Of a DNA stretch of 13,083 nt, positions 1 through 7,465 are shown one piece after another. The translations under genes were made by a program, and so were the position numbers. The first letter of the stretch is position 1; the number at the start of each line of letters is the position of its first letter. The stretch is from JBAVQS01 sp049694275 (lineage in GTDB: Bacteria; Chloroflexota; Anaerolineae; UBA4142; SHND01): contig JBAVQS010000241.1 of the NCBI GenBank assembly GCA_049694275.1, positions 1 through 13,083 on the forward strand, written 5' to 3'. Below the pieces are notes generated by a model that was not told where the DNA came from, made no database searches, and saw only the letters and a list, made by a program, of their open reading frames with translations.

Positions 1-30
1 GAGTTGCTGCACGAGTTCATCGTTCGTCAT
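1..30 (-). CDS. Possible start of a leftward gene (partial, first 10 codons)
   Basis: An ATG on the minus strand (complement of 28-30) opens ten codons reading MTNDELVQQL before the window ends. The residues look like an ordinary cytoplasmic N-terminus, and a weak purine stretch (GAAAG) lies just upstream. Nothing can be said about function. The case for a gene here is that the plus-strand frame of the neighbouring phosphotransferase fragment gives no recognisable family sequence left of about base 50, so the two may diverge from a junction there. Ten codons cannot establish a gene. Confidence 0.3.
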   Translation of the reverse strand, partial: MTNDELVQQL

Positions 31-50
31 GGTGCTTTCACGATACACGT

Positions 51-119
51 TTGGGCGGCCAAGTTCAATCCGACTTGTTGGCGATTGACTCGGCGCGACC
101 CCAAACTCGAATGCGGTAA
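51..119 (+). pseudogene. Upstream in-frame remnant of the PEP-utilising enzyme, ending at TAA
   Basis: In the same frame as the large downstream gene, bases 54-116 read GGQVQSDLLAIDSARPQTRM followed by R. This resembles the GxV-PD-xxVD segment found near the end of the ATP-grasp-like domain in PEP synthase and rifampicin phosphotransferase. It runs into a TAA at 117-119 and then continues open in the same frame into convincing family sequence. A single C-to-T change (CAA to TAA) would explain the stop. The match is short and judged by eye. Left of about base 50 no family resemblance is visible, so the gene also seems truncated there. Confidence 0.4.
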
Positions 120-2090
120 ACAATTACCTCCGAACACAAGCCAGGCGCGAAGGAGATTGCCATCCTGCCGCGTGCGGAGGGAGGCACGGAAAAGGTTCAA
201 CGCCACGGCGAGCCGGCGCAGGCGCTGCCCGACGCGCAAATTATCGAGCTGGCGCAGCTCGCCAAGCACATCGCAGACCATTTTGGATCGCCGCAAGACA
301 TCGAGTGGGCATGGGCAAAGGGACAACTCTATCTTTTGCAAGCCCGTCCGATTACTTCGCTCTATCCCTTGCCGGAAAATCTCAAGCGGGATGAGAGTCT
401 GCACGTCTTGATCAACTTTAATTCGATCCAGGGTGTTACGGAGCCGCTGACCCAATTGGGTATCGACGCGCTGCGCCTGATATTTGCCGGCGTGCCGAAA
501 TTGCTCCACCTGCACGTCTCAATGCAAGAGATCCTCCTTGACGCGGGTAATCGCCTTTTTCTGGATTTCACCGCGCTCGTCCGCGATCCCTCCCTCCAAG
601 GGCTGGCCCTGACCTTTCTCGCGCAAACGGACCCCGGCGCGCGGGAAATCGTGCTACGCCTGATCCATGAACGGCGCATTACGCCGCAGCGCACCCTCAC
701 GCCGTGGCGCGCGTTCACCCTTCTCCTCGCCGCGCTCCCCCTCGCCCGCCGGGTTCTCGCCGCGGTGATCGCGCCGGATCAAATGCGCCCGCGCGTCATC
801 GCCCAGGCGGACCGGTTTATTGCACGCGCGCAGGAGCATGCGCGCAGCGCGAGCGATTTGGGCGCGCGGCTGCGGGCGATGGAAAACGATCTGTCCGCTG
901 CGGAAGACATTAGTATCAATGCCATGCCGACCGTGCTCCCCGCCTTTGCTGCCATCCCCATCGTCGATCGGTGGCTGGCGGAATGGCTGGGCGAAAAACC
1001 GGGCGCGGCGCTCGAATTGATGCGCGGCCTGCCCGGCAATCTTACGATAGCGATGGACCTGAAACTGTGGGCTGCCGCGCAAGCAATTCGCGGGGATACG
1101 GCGGCCTGCGAGTGGCTGCGTACACAACCGGTCACCGGATTGGTCGAGGCGTACCGCCAAGGGCAATTACCGCCGACTGCGCAGCGGGCGCTCGACGAAT
1201 TTCTGCAAGAATATGGCATGCGCGGCGTCGCCGAGATTGATTTGGGCCGGCCGCGCTGGCGCGATGATCCGACACCCATCCTGCAAACGCTGCTGGCGTA
1301 TCTGCAGCTTACCGACTCCGAGCGCGCGCCCGATGCCATTTACCGACGCGCATCCGAGCAAGCCGAGCGCCTTACGCGTGAGTATCTGACCCGTATAAGG
1401 CGGACGCGTTTCGGATGGCTGCGCGCCAAACTATTTGCGGCTGTCATTCGGCGGATGCGCCTCCTTGCCGGGCTGCGTGAGGCGCCGTTATTCTACCTGG
1501 TCTGCGTGAATGACATCTATCGCGCCGCGCTGCTTGACGCGGCGCGTGACCTTGCCGCTCACGGACAACTGGAACGCGCCCAAGATATTTTCCTTGTCCC
1601 ATTGGGAATATTAAAGCGCTTTGCCGGCGGCGAAACGATGGATTTGCTCAAGCTCGTCGCCGCAAACCGCGCCGGCTATGACCGCGAAGCGGCGCGCAAG
1701 CAAATGCCGCGCGTGTTCCTCAGCACCGGAGAAGCATTTTACGAGGGAATGAGTGACGCCACGGCGAATGGAAACGAGTTGGTCGGCGATGCGGTTTCGC
1801 CCGGCGTAGCGGAAGGTCGTGTGCGCGTCATGCTCGACCCGCACGGCGCCCATTTAGAGCTGGGCGAGATCCTTGTTTGTGCGTCCACCGATCCAGGGTG
1901 GACGCCGCTGTTCCTCACCGCAGGCGGTCTGGTGATGGAAATCGGTGGGATGATTACTCACGGTTCGGTCGTCGCACGAGAATACGGCATTCCGGCTGTC
2001 GTCGGCGTTCACAATGCGACGACGCGGCTGCAGACCGGGCAGCGCGTGCGCGTGGACGGCAACCGGGGGCGCGTGATTGTATTGGCATAG
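120..2090 (+). CDS. PEP-utilising phosphotransferase, rifampicin phosphotransferase/PEP synthase-like, 5'-truncated
   Basis: The frame is open from just after a TAA at 117 to TAG at 2088-2090. At 297-356 it reads the conserved end of the PPDK/PEP-synthase nucleotide-binding domain (DIEWA, then YLLQARPIT). The middle contains segments typical of rifampicin phosphotransferases and related enzymes: GLPGNLTIAMDLKLW near 1028-1072, EYGMRGVAEIDLGRPRWRDD near 1209-1268, and LVCVNDIYRAALLDAARDL near 1497-1553. The C-terminus is a swivelling phosphohistidine domain with THGSVVAREYGIP, where the His codon at 1959-1961 would be the phosphocarrier. Family members are usually about 800-900 residues; only about 650 codons remain and nearly the whole ATP-binding domain is absent. 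There is no ATG before about 525. The first standard start is TTG 336, and AAGGAG at 150-155 could serve only a non-standard start. It is either a recent pseudogene or a truncated protein that could not use ATP itself. Family assignment is firm; functionality and start are not. Confidence 0.8.
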   Translation, partial: TITSEHKPGAKEIAILPRAEGGTEKVQRHGEPAQALPDAQIIELAQLAKHIADHFGSPQDIEWAWAKGQLYLLQARPITSLYPLPENLKRDESLHVLINFNSIQGVTEPLTQLGIDALRLIFAGVPKLLHLHVSMQEILLDAGNRLFLDFTALVRDPSLQGLALTFLAQTDPGAREIVLRLIHERRITPQRTLTPWRAFTLLLAALPLARRVLAAVIAPDQMRPRVIAQADRFIARAQEHARSASDLGARLRAMENDLSAAEDISINAMPTVLPAFAAIPIVDRWLAEWLGEKPGAALELMRGLPGNLTIAMDLKLWAAAQAIRGDTAACEWLRTQPVTGLVEAYRQGQLPPTAQRALDEFLQEYGMRGVAEIDLGRPRWRDDPTPILQTLLAYLQLTDSERAPDAIYRRASEQAERLTREYLTRIRRTRFGWLRAKLFAAVIRRMRLLAGLREAPLFYLVCVNDIYRAALLDAARDLAAHGQLERAQDIFLVPLGILKRFAGGETMDLLKLVAANRAGYDREAARKQMPRVFLSTGEAFYEGMSDATANGNELVGDAVSPGVAEGRVRVMLDPHGAHLELGEILVCASTDPGWTPLFLTAGGLVMEIGGMITHGSVVAREYGIPAVVGVHNATTRLQTGQRVRVDGNRGRVIVLA

Positions 2091-2098
2091 TCGGGGTA

Positions 2099-2127
2099 TT
2101 GACCCCTTCTCCCCTCCGTGTTAGAAT
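2099..2127 (+). promoter_or_regulatory. Sigma70-like promoter for the ligase-carrier operon
   Basis: A -35 TTGACC (2099-2104) and a -10 TAGAAT (2122-2127) are separated by exactly 17 bases; each hexamer matches consensus at five of six positions. The predicted start near 2134 lies 25 bases before the TTG start of the next gene. It sits just after the phosphotransferase stop at 2090, so the operon can be expressed independently of the damaged gene. Confidence 0.65.
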
Positions 2128-2158
2128 CGCGACTCATAACACAAAGGGGGTAGGGACA

Positions 2159-3997
2159 TTGGACCGCTCCGCTCCAAGCCAGGGCTCCCATCCGGCTATT
2201 CGTACGCTCCCTAACATTATCGCCGCTCATGCCGACACTAGCCCTGATTCGATTGCCTTGTTGGCGCCCGGACAGGCGCCGCTCACTTATCGACAACTCG
2301 CCACTGAAATCGACATCGCCGTACAGCAGCTCCATTCTTTTGGAATTGAGCGGCAGGACCGCGTTGCCATCGTCCTGCCCAATGGGCCGCACATGGCAGT
2401 GGCCTTTCTCGCCGTCGCCGCGTGCGCCGTGAGCGCGCCGCTTAATCCCACCTATCGCGCCGAGGAATTTGATTTCTTTCTCTCGGATCTCCGACCGAGG
2501 GCGCTCGTCGTTCTGGCTGGACAGCCGGACTCGACAGCGGCGCAGGTCGCCAACAAACAGCGGGTTCCCATTATCGAGCTTGTTCCTGATCTAAAAACCG
2601 CAGGCGCATTTACGCTTGCCGGCCGGACAATGCCTACCGCCAACAAGGCAGAGCCGCCGCGACCGGATGAGGTTGCCCTCGTTCTACACACCTCCGGCAC
2701 CACCTCCCGCCCCAAACAGGTCCCGCTCACACACGCCAATCTCTACGCCTCCGCCCACCATGTTCAATCGTCGCTCGAGCTCGGCCCACAGGACCGCTGT
2801 CTGAATGTGATGCCCCTCTTTCACATCCATGGACTCGTCGCCGCGGTCCTCTCGTCGCTTGTGGCCGGTGGGAGCGTGGTCTGCACCCCGGGATTTGACC
2901 CGACCCGGTTTTATGAATGGCTCGCCGAACATCGACCGACCTGGTATACCGCAGTCCCGACGATGCACCAGGCAATTCTCGCGCGTGCGGATTCGGCGCA
3001 AGCCATGCGCCACAGCGCGCTGCGTTTTATCCGCTCGTGCTCGTCCGCCCTGCCCCCCGCGGTCATGGCCGGATTAGAAGCGCGATTCGACGCGCCAGTG
3101 GTTGAAGCGTACGGCATGACCGAAGCGGCGCACCAGATCGCGTGCAATCCCCTTCCACCCCGGGCGCGCAAACCGGGATCGGTCGGACTCCCTACCGGCG
3201 TCGGCGTCTGCATTATGGATGACCTGGGGAATCTCCTCCCGCCGAACCGCACGGGCGAAATCGCCATCCGGGGCCCGAATGTGATGCACGGCTATCACAA
3301 CAACGCCGAGGCCAATGCCCGCGCGTTTATCGACGGCTGGCTCCGCACCGGCGACCAGGGCTATTTCGACGACGACGGCTATCTTTATATCAACGGCCGT
3401 ATCAAAGAGCTCATCAATCGCGGCGGCGAGAAAATCTCACCTCGCGAGATCGATGAGACGCTCTTACAGCATCCCGCCGTGGCGCAGGCCATCACCTTTG
3501 CAATGCCCGATCCGGCGCTGGGCGAGGAGGTGGCCGCCGCTGTCGTCCAAAAAGCCCCTGTCACCGAAAGCGAACTGCGCCACTTTGCAGCTAGCCGGCT
3601 CTCCTACTGGAAGGTCCCGCGCCGCATCGTGTTTGTCGCCGAGATACCCAAAGGACCGACCGGCAAACCCCAGCGCATCGGGCTGGCCGAAAAACTGGGT
3701 GTGACCGGCGGGGATGAACCGGATGACCCTTCGGCGCTGCTTGCGCCCCGCACTCGTACCGAAGAGACCCTCGCCGCAATCTGGCGTCGGGTGCTCAAGC
3801 GCGAGGCTGTCGGCGTCGACCAGACCTTTATGGACCTGGGAGGCAATTCCATCCAGGCCGCAGAGATTGCGGGGGAGGTCCGTTCCTGCCTGGGTGTTTC
3901 CTGCGCCATCCCCGATTTTTTCAAGGGGCTCTCCATCGCCGATCAGGCGCGCCAGATCGACGCCGAACGAACTGCACAGGGGCGCGCCGAAGGATGA
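2159..3997 (+). CDS. Adenylation (acyl-CoA synthetase-like) plus carrier-protein didomain
   Basis: A 612-residue ANL-superfamily enzyme that should activate a carboxylic acid with ATP and load it on its own phosphopantetheine arm. Adenylation motifs: phosphate-binding LHTSGTT (residues 176-182), YGMTE (318-322), TGDQGYF with Asp399, and the C-terminal catalytic lysine in PTGKPQR (Lys503). The stretch MPLFHIHG...PTWYTAVPTMHQAIL resembles the Pcs60/oxalyl-CoA synthetase branch more than classical NRPS domains. After residue about 525 a carrier domain follows, with DLGGNSIQA in which Ser564 is the expected phosphopantetheine site. The frame stays open upstream to 1877, but that part overlaps the previous gene and lies before the promoter. 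TTG 2159 is the only standard start between the predicted transcription start and the conserved domain, and it follows a purine-rich GGGTAGGGA. The stop overlaps the next start as ATGA. The substrate cannot be read from the sequence. Confidence 0.9.
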   Translation: MDRSAPSQGSHPAIRTLPNIIAAHADTSPDSIALLAPGQAPLTYRQLATEIDIAVQQLHSFGIERQDRVAIVLPNGPHMAVAFLAVAACAVSAPLNPTYRAEEFDFFLSDLRPRALVVLAGQPDSTAAQVANKQRVPIIELVPDLKTAGAFTLAGRTMPTANKAEPPRPDEVALVLHTSGTTSRPKQVPLTHANLYASAHHVQSSLELGPQDRCLNVMPLFHIHGLVAAVLSSLVAGGSVVCTPGFDPTRFYEWLAEHRPTWYTAVPTMHQAILARADSAQAMRHSALRFIRSCSSALPPAVMAGLEARFDAPVVEAYGMTEAAHQIACNPLPPRARKPGSVGLPTGVGVCIMDDLGNLLPPNRTGEIAIRGPNVMHGYHNNAEANARAFIDGWLRTGDQGYFDDDGYLYINGRIKELINRGGEKISPREIDETLLQHPAVAQAITFAMPDPALGEEVAAAVVQKAPVTESELRHFAASRLSYWKVPRRIVFVAEIPKGPTGKPQRIGLAEKLGVTGGDEPDDPSALLAPRTRTEETLAAIWRRVLKREAVGVDQTFMDLGGNSIQAAEIAGEVRSCLGVSCAIPDFFKGLSIADQARQIDAERTAQGRAEG

Positions 3998-5073
3998 CGC
4001 CCACAGTCACGACAGAACGTATGGACACGCCGGCCGCTATGAGTGGGCGGCCGCTGGATGTGCTCATCCTGTACGAGGGCGAATATCCGGGCGGTGATTT
4101 TGGGCACTCGATTGCCGATGGGTTTCGGGCGCATGGTTGTCGCGTCGAGTTTGCCGACCGGTCCCAACCCTGGTCCGGCGCCTTTGATGTGACGTTGGCC
4201 TACGGCCCCTTCCACCGCGAATCCAGCATGATTCCTCCGGCGCAGCATCTACTCTCTCTCCCACCGGAGCGACGCCCAATCTTTATCTGGTGGCTGACGG
4301 AAGGGGTGCCCGACCCGGGTTTGCCGCAACTCCTCGTCCAGGCGGCAGCACGACTGCGGGTTGCACTCGACCGGTCACCGCTTGCATCGCTCGCTCCCGG
4401 CTTTGCGATGCGCGGCCACCGGCTGCGGGTCCTGGGGGAATTGCACTGGCTTGCCGAGCGCCGAATCCTCGACATTCTGGCCGTGACCTCCGCCTCGCGC
4501 GCGGCTTATCTTGCGCGTACCGGTCTGAGTCCGATTACACTGCCCCTCGGATATCATGCCCTCTACGGGGACAACCAGGGTCTGGAACGCGATATCGACG
4601 TCTGTTTCCTGGGGCAGCTTGCGCCGCGACGGCGGATGGAACGTCTCGACCAGGTGCGGCGCGAGTTGGCCCGGCGCGAGATCCAGGTCACCCTGGCATC
4701 AGACCTGTATTGGAAAGACCGGACCGAATTTCTCAACCGCAGCAAGCTGATGATCAATATCCTCCGCGCCTCACAGGACTTTGTCGGCCAGCGCTTTTTG
4801 CTCGCGGCCGCCAACCGGGTTCTCGTCGTCTCCGAACCCATCGCCGATCACGCCCCGTTTGTCCCCGGGCGGCATATTATCATCACCCCACTGTCAGAGA
4901 TGGCCGCGACGATCGAGCACTATCTGCGGCATCCCGCCGAGCGCGAGCGCATTGTGCAAGAAGCGTACCGGTTTGCCACTACGGAATTGACAATGGTCCA
5001 CGAGACGGGGATCTTGTTGACGCGTGCACGCGAGCTGATGGCGGCGCGCCGCCTGGGGCAAAAGAGCGTATGA
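3994..5073 (+). CDS. CgeB-like family glycosyltransferase
   Basis: A 359-residue cytosolic protein. The N-terminus after a short unstructured lead has a nucleotide-fold strand (DVLILYEGEYPGGDFGHS, residues 22-39), and the C-terminal half has the pattern of CgeB/GT4-like glycosyltransferases: a strand-turn IDVCFLGQLAPRRRMERLD (201-219), then LNRSKLMINILRAS (247-260), DFVGQRFLLAAANRVLVVSE (262-281) and a closing helix with HPAERERIVQEAYRF. In that family this half binds the nucleotide-sugar donor. No signal peptide or membrane segment is visible. ATG 3994 overlaps the upstream TGA as ATGA, which suggests translational coupling; ATG 4021 and ATG 4039 are alternative starts without better ribosome sites. 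Donor and acceptor are unknown. The position between a carrier-linked ligase and a sugar acyltransferase points to glycan or glycolipid decoration. Confidence 0.75.
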   Translation: MTPTVTTERMDTPAAMSGRPLDVLILYEGEYPGGDFGHSIADGFRAHGCRVEFADRSQPWSGAFDVTLAYGPFHRESSMIPPAQHLLSLPPERRPIFIWWLTEGVPDPGLPQLLVQAAARLRVALDRSPLASLAPGFAMRGHRLRVLGELHWLAERRILDILAVTSASRAAYLARTGLSPITLPLGYHALYGDNQGLERDIDVCFLGQLAPRRRMERLDQVRRELARREIQVTLASDLYWKDRTEFLNRSKLMINILRASQDFVGQRFLLAAANRVLVVSEPIADHAPFVPGRHIIITPLSEMAATIEHYLRHPAERERIVQEAYRFATTELTMVHETGILLTRARELMAARRLGQKSV

Positions 5074-5729
5074 GCGAAATAAAAGTGGAAACGACCCCGC
5101 TGCTCATTCTGGGCGCAGGGACATTTGCACTGGAGGTCGCCGATCTCGTTTCTGATCTGCCCGGCTATGAGGTGTGCGGTTTTGCCGTGAGCCAGCCGCC
5201 CTATACGCCGGGCGCGACGCTGCTGGACCGGCCGATCTATTGGGTCGATGACCTCGCCGCGTTCGGCCCTTCCTGTCATGCGGTCTGCGCCATCGTATCC
5301 ACCACACGCTGGAAATTTATCGAGCGCGTCAAGCGCTTCGGAATCCCCTTTGCCACAATCATTCATCCCAGCGCCCGTGTGTCACGCACGGCGCGGGTGC
5401 GCGCGGGAACAATAATCAGCGCGGGAGCGGTCATTTCCGCTTATGCCGAGATCGGCGAGCACGTGATCGTCAACCGCGGCGCGTTGATCGGCCACCATGT
5501 GAAATTGGGCCACTATATCACCATTTCGCCGGGGGTGAACATTGGCGGGAGCGTCTCGATCGGGGAACGGACCTATGTCGGCCTGGGGGCGATGATCCTC
5601 GAACAGCGTGTCATCGGCGAGGCAGCACTCATCGGCGCGGGTGCGCTGGTCAATCGCGATGTGGCCGCGCATGTGCTCGTCACCGGCAACCCGGCGACGG
5701 TTGTCACCGGGAACGTCGACGGGTATTGA
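5070..5729 (+). CDS. NeuD/PglD-like sugar O- or N-acyltransferase (left-handed beta-helix)
   Basis: A 219-residue protein with the two-part architecture of the sialic-acid O-acetyltransferase NeuD and the UDP-4-amino-sugar acetyltransferase PglD. The N-terminal Rossmann-like part begins LLILGAGTFALEVADLV (residues 11-27). From about residue 98 hexapeptide repeats form the beta-helix (IHPSARVSRTARVRAGTII through IGERTYVGLGAMILEQRVIGEAALIGAGALVNRDV), ending in the VTGNPATVV cap. His142 in NRGALIGHH aligns by eye with the catalytic His of PglD, and His143 replaces the adjacent Glu. The family transfers an acetyl group from acetyl-CoA to a sugar hydroxyl or amine. ATG 5070 overlaps the previous stop as ATGA, making this the third cistron of the operon. 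It could instead accept the acyl group held on the carrier domain of the first cistron; that is inference. Confidence 0.85.
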   Translation: MSEIKVETTPLLILGAGTFALEVADLVSDLPGYEVCGFAVSQPPYTPGATLLDRPIYWVDDLAAFGPSCHAVCAIVSTTRWKFIERVKRFGIPFATIIHPSARVSRTARVRAGTIISAGAVISAYAEIGEHVIVNRGALIGHHVKLGHYITISPGVNIGGSVSIGERTYVGLGAMILEQRVIGEAALIGAGALVNRDVAAHVLVTGNPATVVTGNVDGY

Positions 5730-6149
5730 TTACTCCCCAATGATCTTGACGAGCACCCGCTTTCTCCTGTTCCCGTCAAACTCGCCGTAAAAGATCTGCT
5801 CCCACGGGCCGAAATCAAGCTTGCCGTCCGTCACGGCGACGACCACTTCACGACCCATGACCTGCCGCTTGAGATGCGCGTCGGCGTTATCCTCGCCCGT
5901 GCGGTTGTGCTGGTACCGGCTGACCGGCTCGTGCGGCGCGAGCCCCTCCAACCAGGCCTCGTAATCGTGGTGCAGGCCGCGCTCGTCGTCGTTGATAAAG
6001 ACCGACGCCGTGATGTGCATGGCGTTGCAGAGCACCAGTCCCTCGCGGATGCCGCTCTCGCGCAGACACTGCTCGACCTGCGGCGTCATGTTCACAAACC
6101 CGCGCCGCGCGGGGATATTGAACCAGAGTTCTTTGCGGTAACTTTTCAT
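5730..6149 (-). CDS. yjbQ: YjbQ-family protein (UPF0047, secondary thiamine-phosphate synthase type)
   Basis: A 139-residue protein of the usual family length. It contains the family core: VEQCLRESGIREGLVLCNAM, then HITASVFINDDERGLHHDYEAWLE, then HNRTGEDNADAHLKRQVMGRE, and GPWEQIFYGEFDG near the C-terminus. YjbQ proteins are soluble trimers; weak thiamine-phosphate synthase activity has been reported for the E. coli member, but the physiological role is unsettled. It is the last gene of a minus-strand run, 26 bases after the YdeI-like gene, with only a weak AAAGAAA before its ATG. Its stop codon begins on the base directly after the stop of the plus-strand acyltransferase, so the two operons converge with no spacer. 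Confidence 0.9.
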   Translation of the reverse strand: MKSYRKELWFNIPARRGFVNMTPQVEQCLRESGIREGLVLCNAMHITASVFINDDERGLHHDYEAWLEGLAPHEPVSRYQHNRTGEDNADAHLKRQVMGREVVVAVTDGKLDFGPWEQIFYGEFDGNRRKRVLVKIIGE

Positions 6150-6175
6150 TTTCTTTAATCCGTATTCGATTTCGG

Positions 6176-6754
6176 CTAGAGCCGGTCGTTGATGTCCGGC
6201 CGCCGGCCGCGCACGATAAACTCAAGGACCCTTTTGATGCGTCGTTCGCGCGTCTCGGGCTTTTTCGCATCCTCAATCAGGTTGACGTACATGCGAAGGG
6301 TCGCGGGAGTGAGCCTGGCGAAATTCTCTTGCGCTTGCGGGTTGGCCGTGACCGCGCGGGCCAGGTCCGGCGGCACGACCGGCGGGGGGAGACTTTTGGC
6401 GCGCGGCATGCGCTCGGGATGGGGATAGGTCACCCGGGCAAGCCCCGCCGCAGTCATCCGTCCTTCCTTGATCATTTGGGCGACGCGTTGTTTATTCGAC
6501 AGGGACCACGCGCTGCCCGGCCGGCGCGGCGAGAACTTTTGCACGTAATAGGCTTCGTTCACCCGCTGGACCGTGCTGTCGATCCAGCCAAAGCAGAGCG
6601 CCTCTTGTACCGCCTCATCATACGGAACACGCGGCCGGTCGCTCCCCTTTTTGTAATAAATCAGCCAGATCTCGGGCTCGGTCGCGTGATTCTCTTCAAG
6701 CCACGCCCGCCATTCATCACGCGTTTTGCAATAGATCGTCTTGCCGATTTTCAT
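6176..6754 (-). CDS. YdeI/OmpD-associated family protein
   Basis: A 192-residue soluble protein, normal for the family. Characteristic segments are the opening IYCKTRDEWRAWLEENH, EIWLIYYKKGSDRPRVPYDEAVQEALCFGWIDSTVQRVNE (about residues 28-67), the KFSPRRPGSAWSLSNKQRV block (73-91), and a C-terminal helix with KKPETRERRIKRVLEFI. The biochemical function is not established; some relatives are linked to bacteriocin or peptide resistance. Its ATG overlaps the stop of the upstream GNAT gene (ATGA at 6751-6754), so both are probably translated as a coupled pair. Confidence 0.88.
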   Translation of the reverse strand: MKIGKTIYCKTRDEWRAWLEENHATEPEIWLIYYKKGSDRPRVPYDEAVQEALCFGWIDSTVQRVNEAYYVQKFSPRRPGSAWSLSNKQRVAQMIKEGRMTAAGLARVTYPHPERMPRAKSLPPPVVPPDLARAVTANPQAQENFARLTPATLRMYVNLIEDAKKPETRERRIKRVLEFIVRGRRPDINDRL

Positions 6755-7200
6755 TTCGCCTCCCCGGCTCCGGCTAACTGCTTTTGCAGATAATACCGCT
6801 TGTGGCCGGTCGGGAAATTGTCGAGCACGCCAAAGACGGTATAGCCGAGCTTTTGATAGAACGGAAGCGCCTGAAAGCTCATTGTATCGAGATGAACGGC
6901 ATGGCAGCCACGGTCACGCGCCGACTCCTCGGCCGCAGTCAGCAGCCTGGTTCCCCAATCCTGGCCGCGCAAGCTCTCGTCGATCCAGAGCAACTCGACA
7001 TGCAGCCACTCCCAATGCGTACCGCCAACCAGACCACCCACAATCTTGCCTTGCGCGTCTCGCAGAAAAACAGAGAGTGGGCGGAAATTGTAAGGACCCG
7101 CACGGGGGATATTATACGCCTCCAGCCCCACTTCGATGGCATGGTTATCCTCGCGTGAAGGTTGATCGTCAACGGTCATTTGATAGGGATCCTCTGCCAT
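6751..7200 (-). CDS. GNAT-family N-acetyltransferase
   Basis: A 149-residue GNAT-fold protein. The acetyl-CoA pyrophosphate-binding motif A is visible as LWIDESLRGQDWGTRLLTAA (residues 71-90, with the R-GxxG/A-like turn at 78-84), followed by the strand HAVHLDTMSFQALPFYQKLGYTVFGVL (about 100-126) typical of the C-terminal half of the fold. Its acceptor is unknown. ATG 7198-7200 is chosen because AAGGAG stands a few bases upstream; the longer open frame to 7287 runs through the methyltransferase relic in another frame. It is the first intact gene of the minus-strand trio with the YdeI-like and YjbQ genes. Confidence 0.9.
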   Translation of the reverse strand: MAEDPYQMTVDDQPSREDNHAIEVGLEAYNIPRAGPYNFRPLSVFLRDAQGKIVGGLVGGTHWEWLHVELLWIDESLRGQDWGTRLLTAAEESARDRGCHAVHLDTMSFQALPFYQKLGYTVFGVLDNFPTGHKRYYLQKQLAGAGEAK

Positions 7201-7202
7201 GA

Positions 7203-7346
7203 TTACTCCTTCCATCCTCCAAAGATGGCATGCTCTGCACGCATCCAGTAAACGTCTACGCCCGCAAACCCGGCCCCTTCGAGCCATACAAGCTGGTCGA
7301 ACAGGCGCGAGGGCTTGTCAATATCCTCAGGGTCGAAATAGCGATA
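7203..7346 (-). pseudogene. C-terminal relic of a SAM-dependent methyltransferase
   Basis: The minus strand reads 47 codons between TAA at 7347-7349 and TAA at 7203-7205. They include SRLFDQLVWLEGAGFAGVDV then YWMRAEHAIFGGWKE. The pattern LxxQLxWLxxAGFxxVDVxW...HAxFGGxK is the typical last strand and helix of class I SAM-dependent methyltransferases. No start codon and none of the SAM-binding motifs are present, so this is the tail of a gene whose 5' part was lost. Its TAA lies two bases before the GNAT ATG, and it contains that gene's Shine-Dalgarno, which suggests the intact gene once headed this operon. The break lies next to the promoter of the stress-protein gene. Confidence 0.65.
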
Positions 7347-7361
7347 TTAGTTTATTTGCTA

Positions 7362-7390
7362 TTGACCCTCCATGGAAAAAGTGATACAGT
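7362..7390 (+). promoter_or_regulatory. Sigma70-like promoter of the universal stress protein gene
   Basis: A -35 TTGACC (7362-7367, five of six) and a -10 TACAGT (7385-7390, four of six) are 17 bases apart. The predicted start is near 7397, giving a leader of about 110 nt before the ATG at 7506. Confidence 0.55.
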
Positions 7391-7400
7391 ATGAGTAACA

Positions 7401-7447
7401 GCTTCGCTAAAGATTCCGATCGGGTATTTGCTTTTTCAGGGCGAAGC
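7401..7447 (+). promoter_or_regulatory. Leader RNA stem-loop at the 5' end of the stress-protein transcript
   Basis: GCTTCGC (7401-7407) and GCGAAGC (7441-7447) form a perfect 7-bp stem closing 33 nt that include the palindrome CCGATCGG (7416-7423). It would begin within a few nucleotides of the predicted transcription start and is followed 18 nt later by a terminator-like hairpin. No known riboswitch consensus was recognised. Confidence 0.45.
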
Positions 7448-7465
7448 GTACGCGACGAGTTCATG

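Noticed and set aside
1877..2158. N-terminal extension of the ligase-carrier frame back to 1877
   Set aside because: It overlaps the phosphotransferase gene, lies mostly upstream of the promoter, and its residues (Arg-rich, no domain match) look like an out-of-frame shadow.
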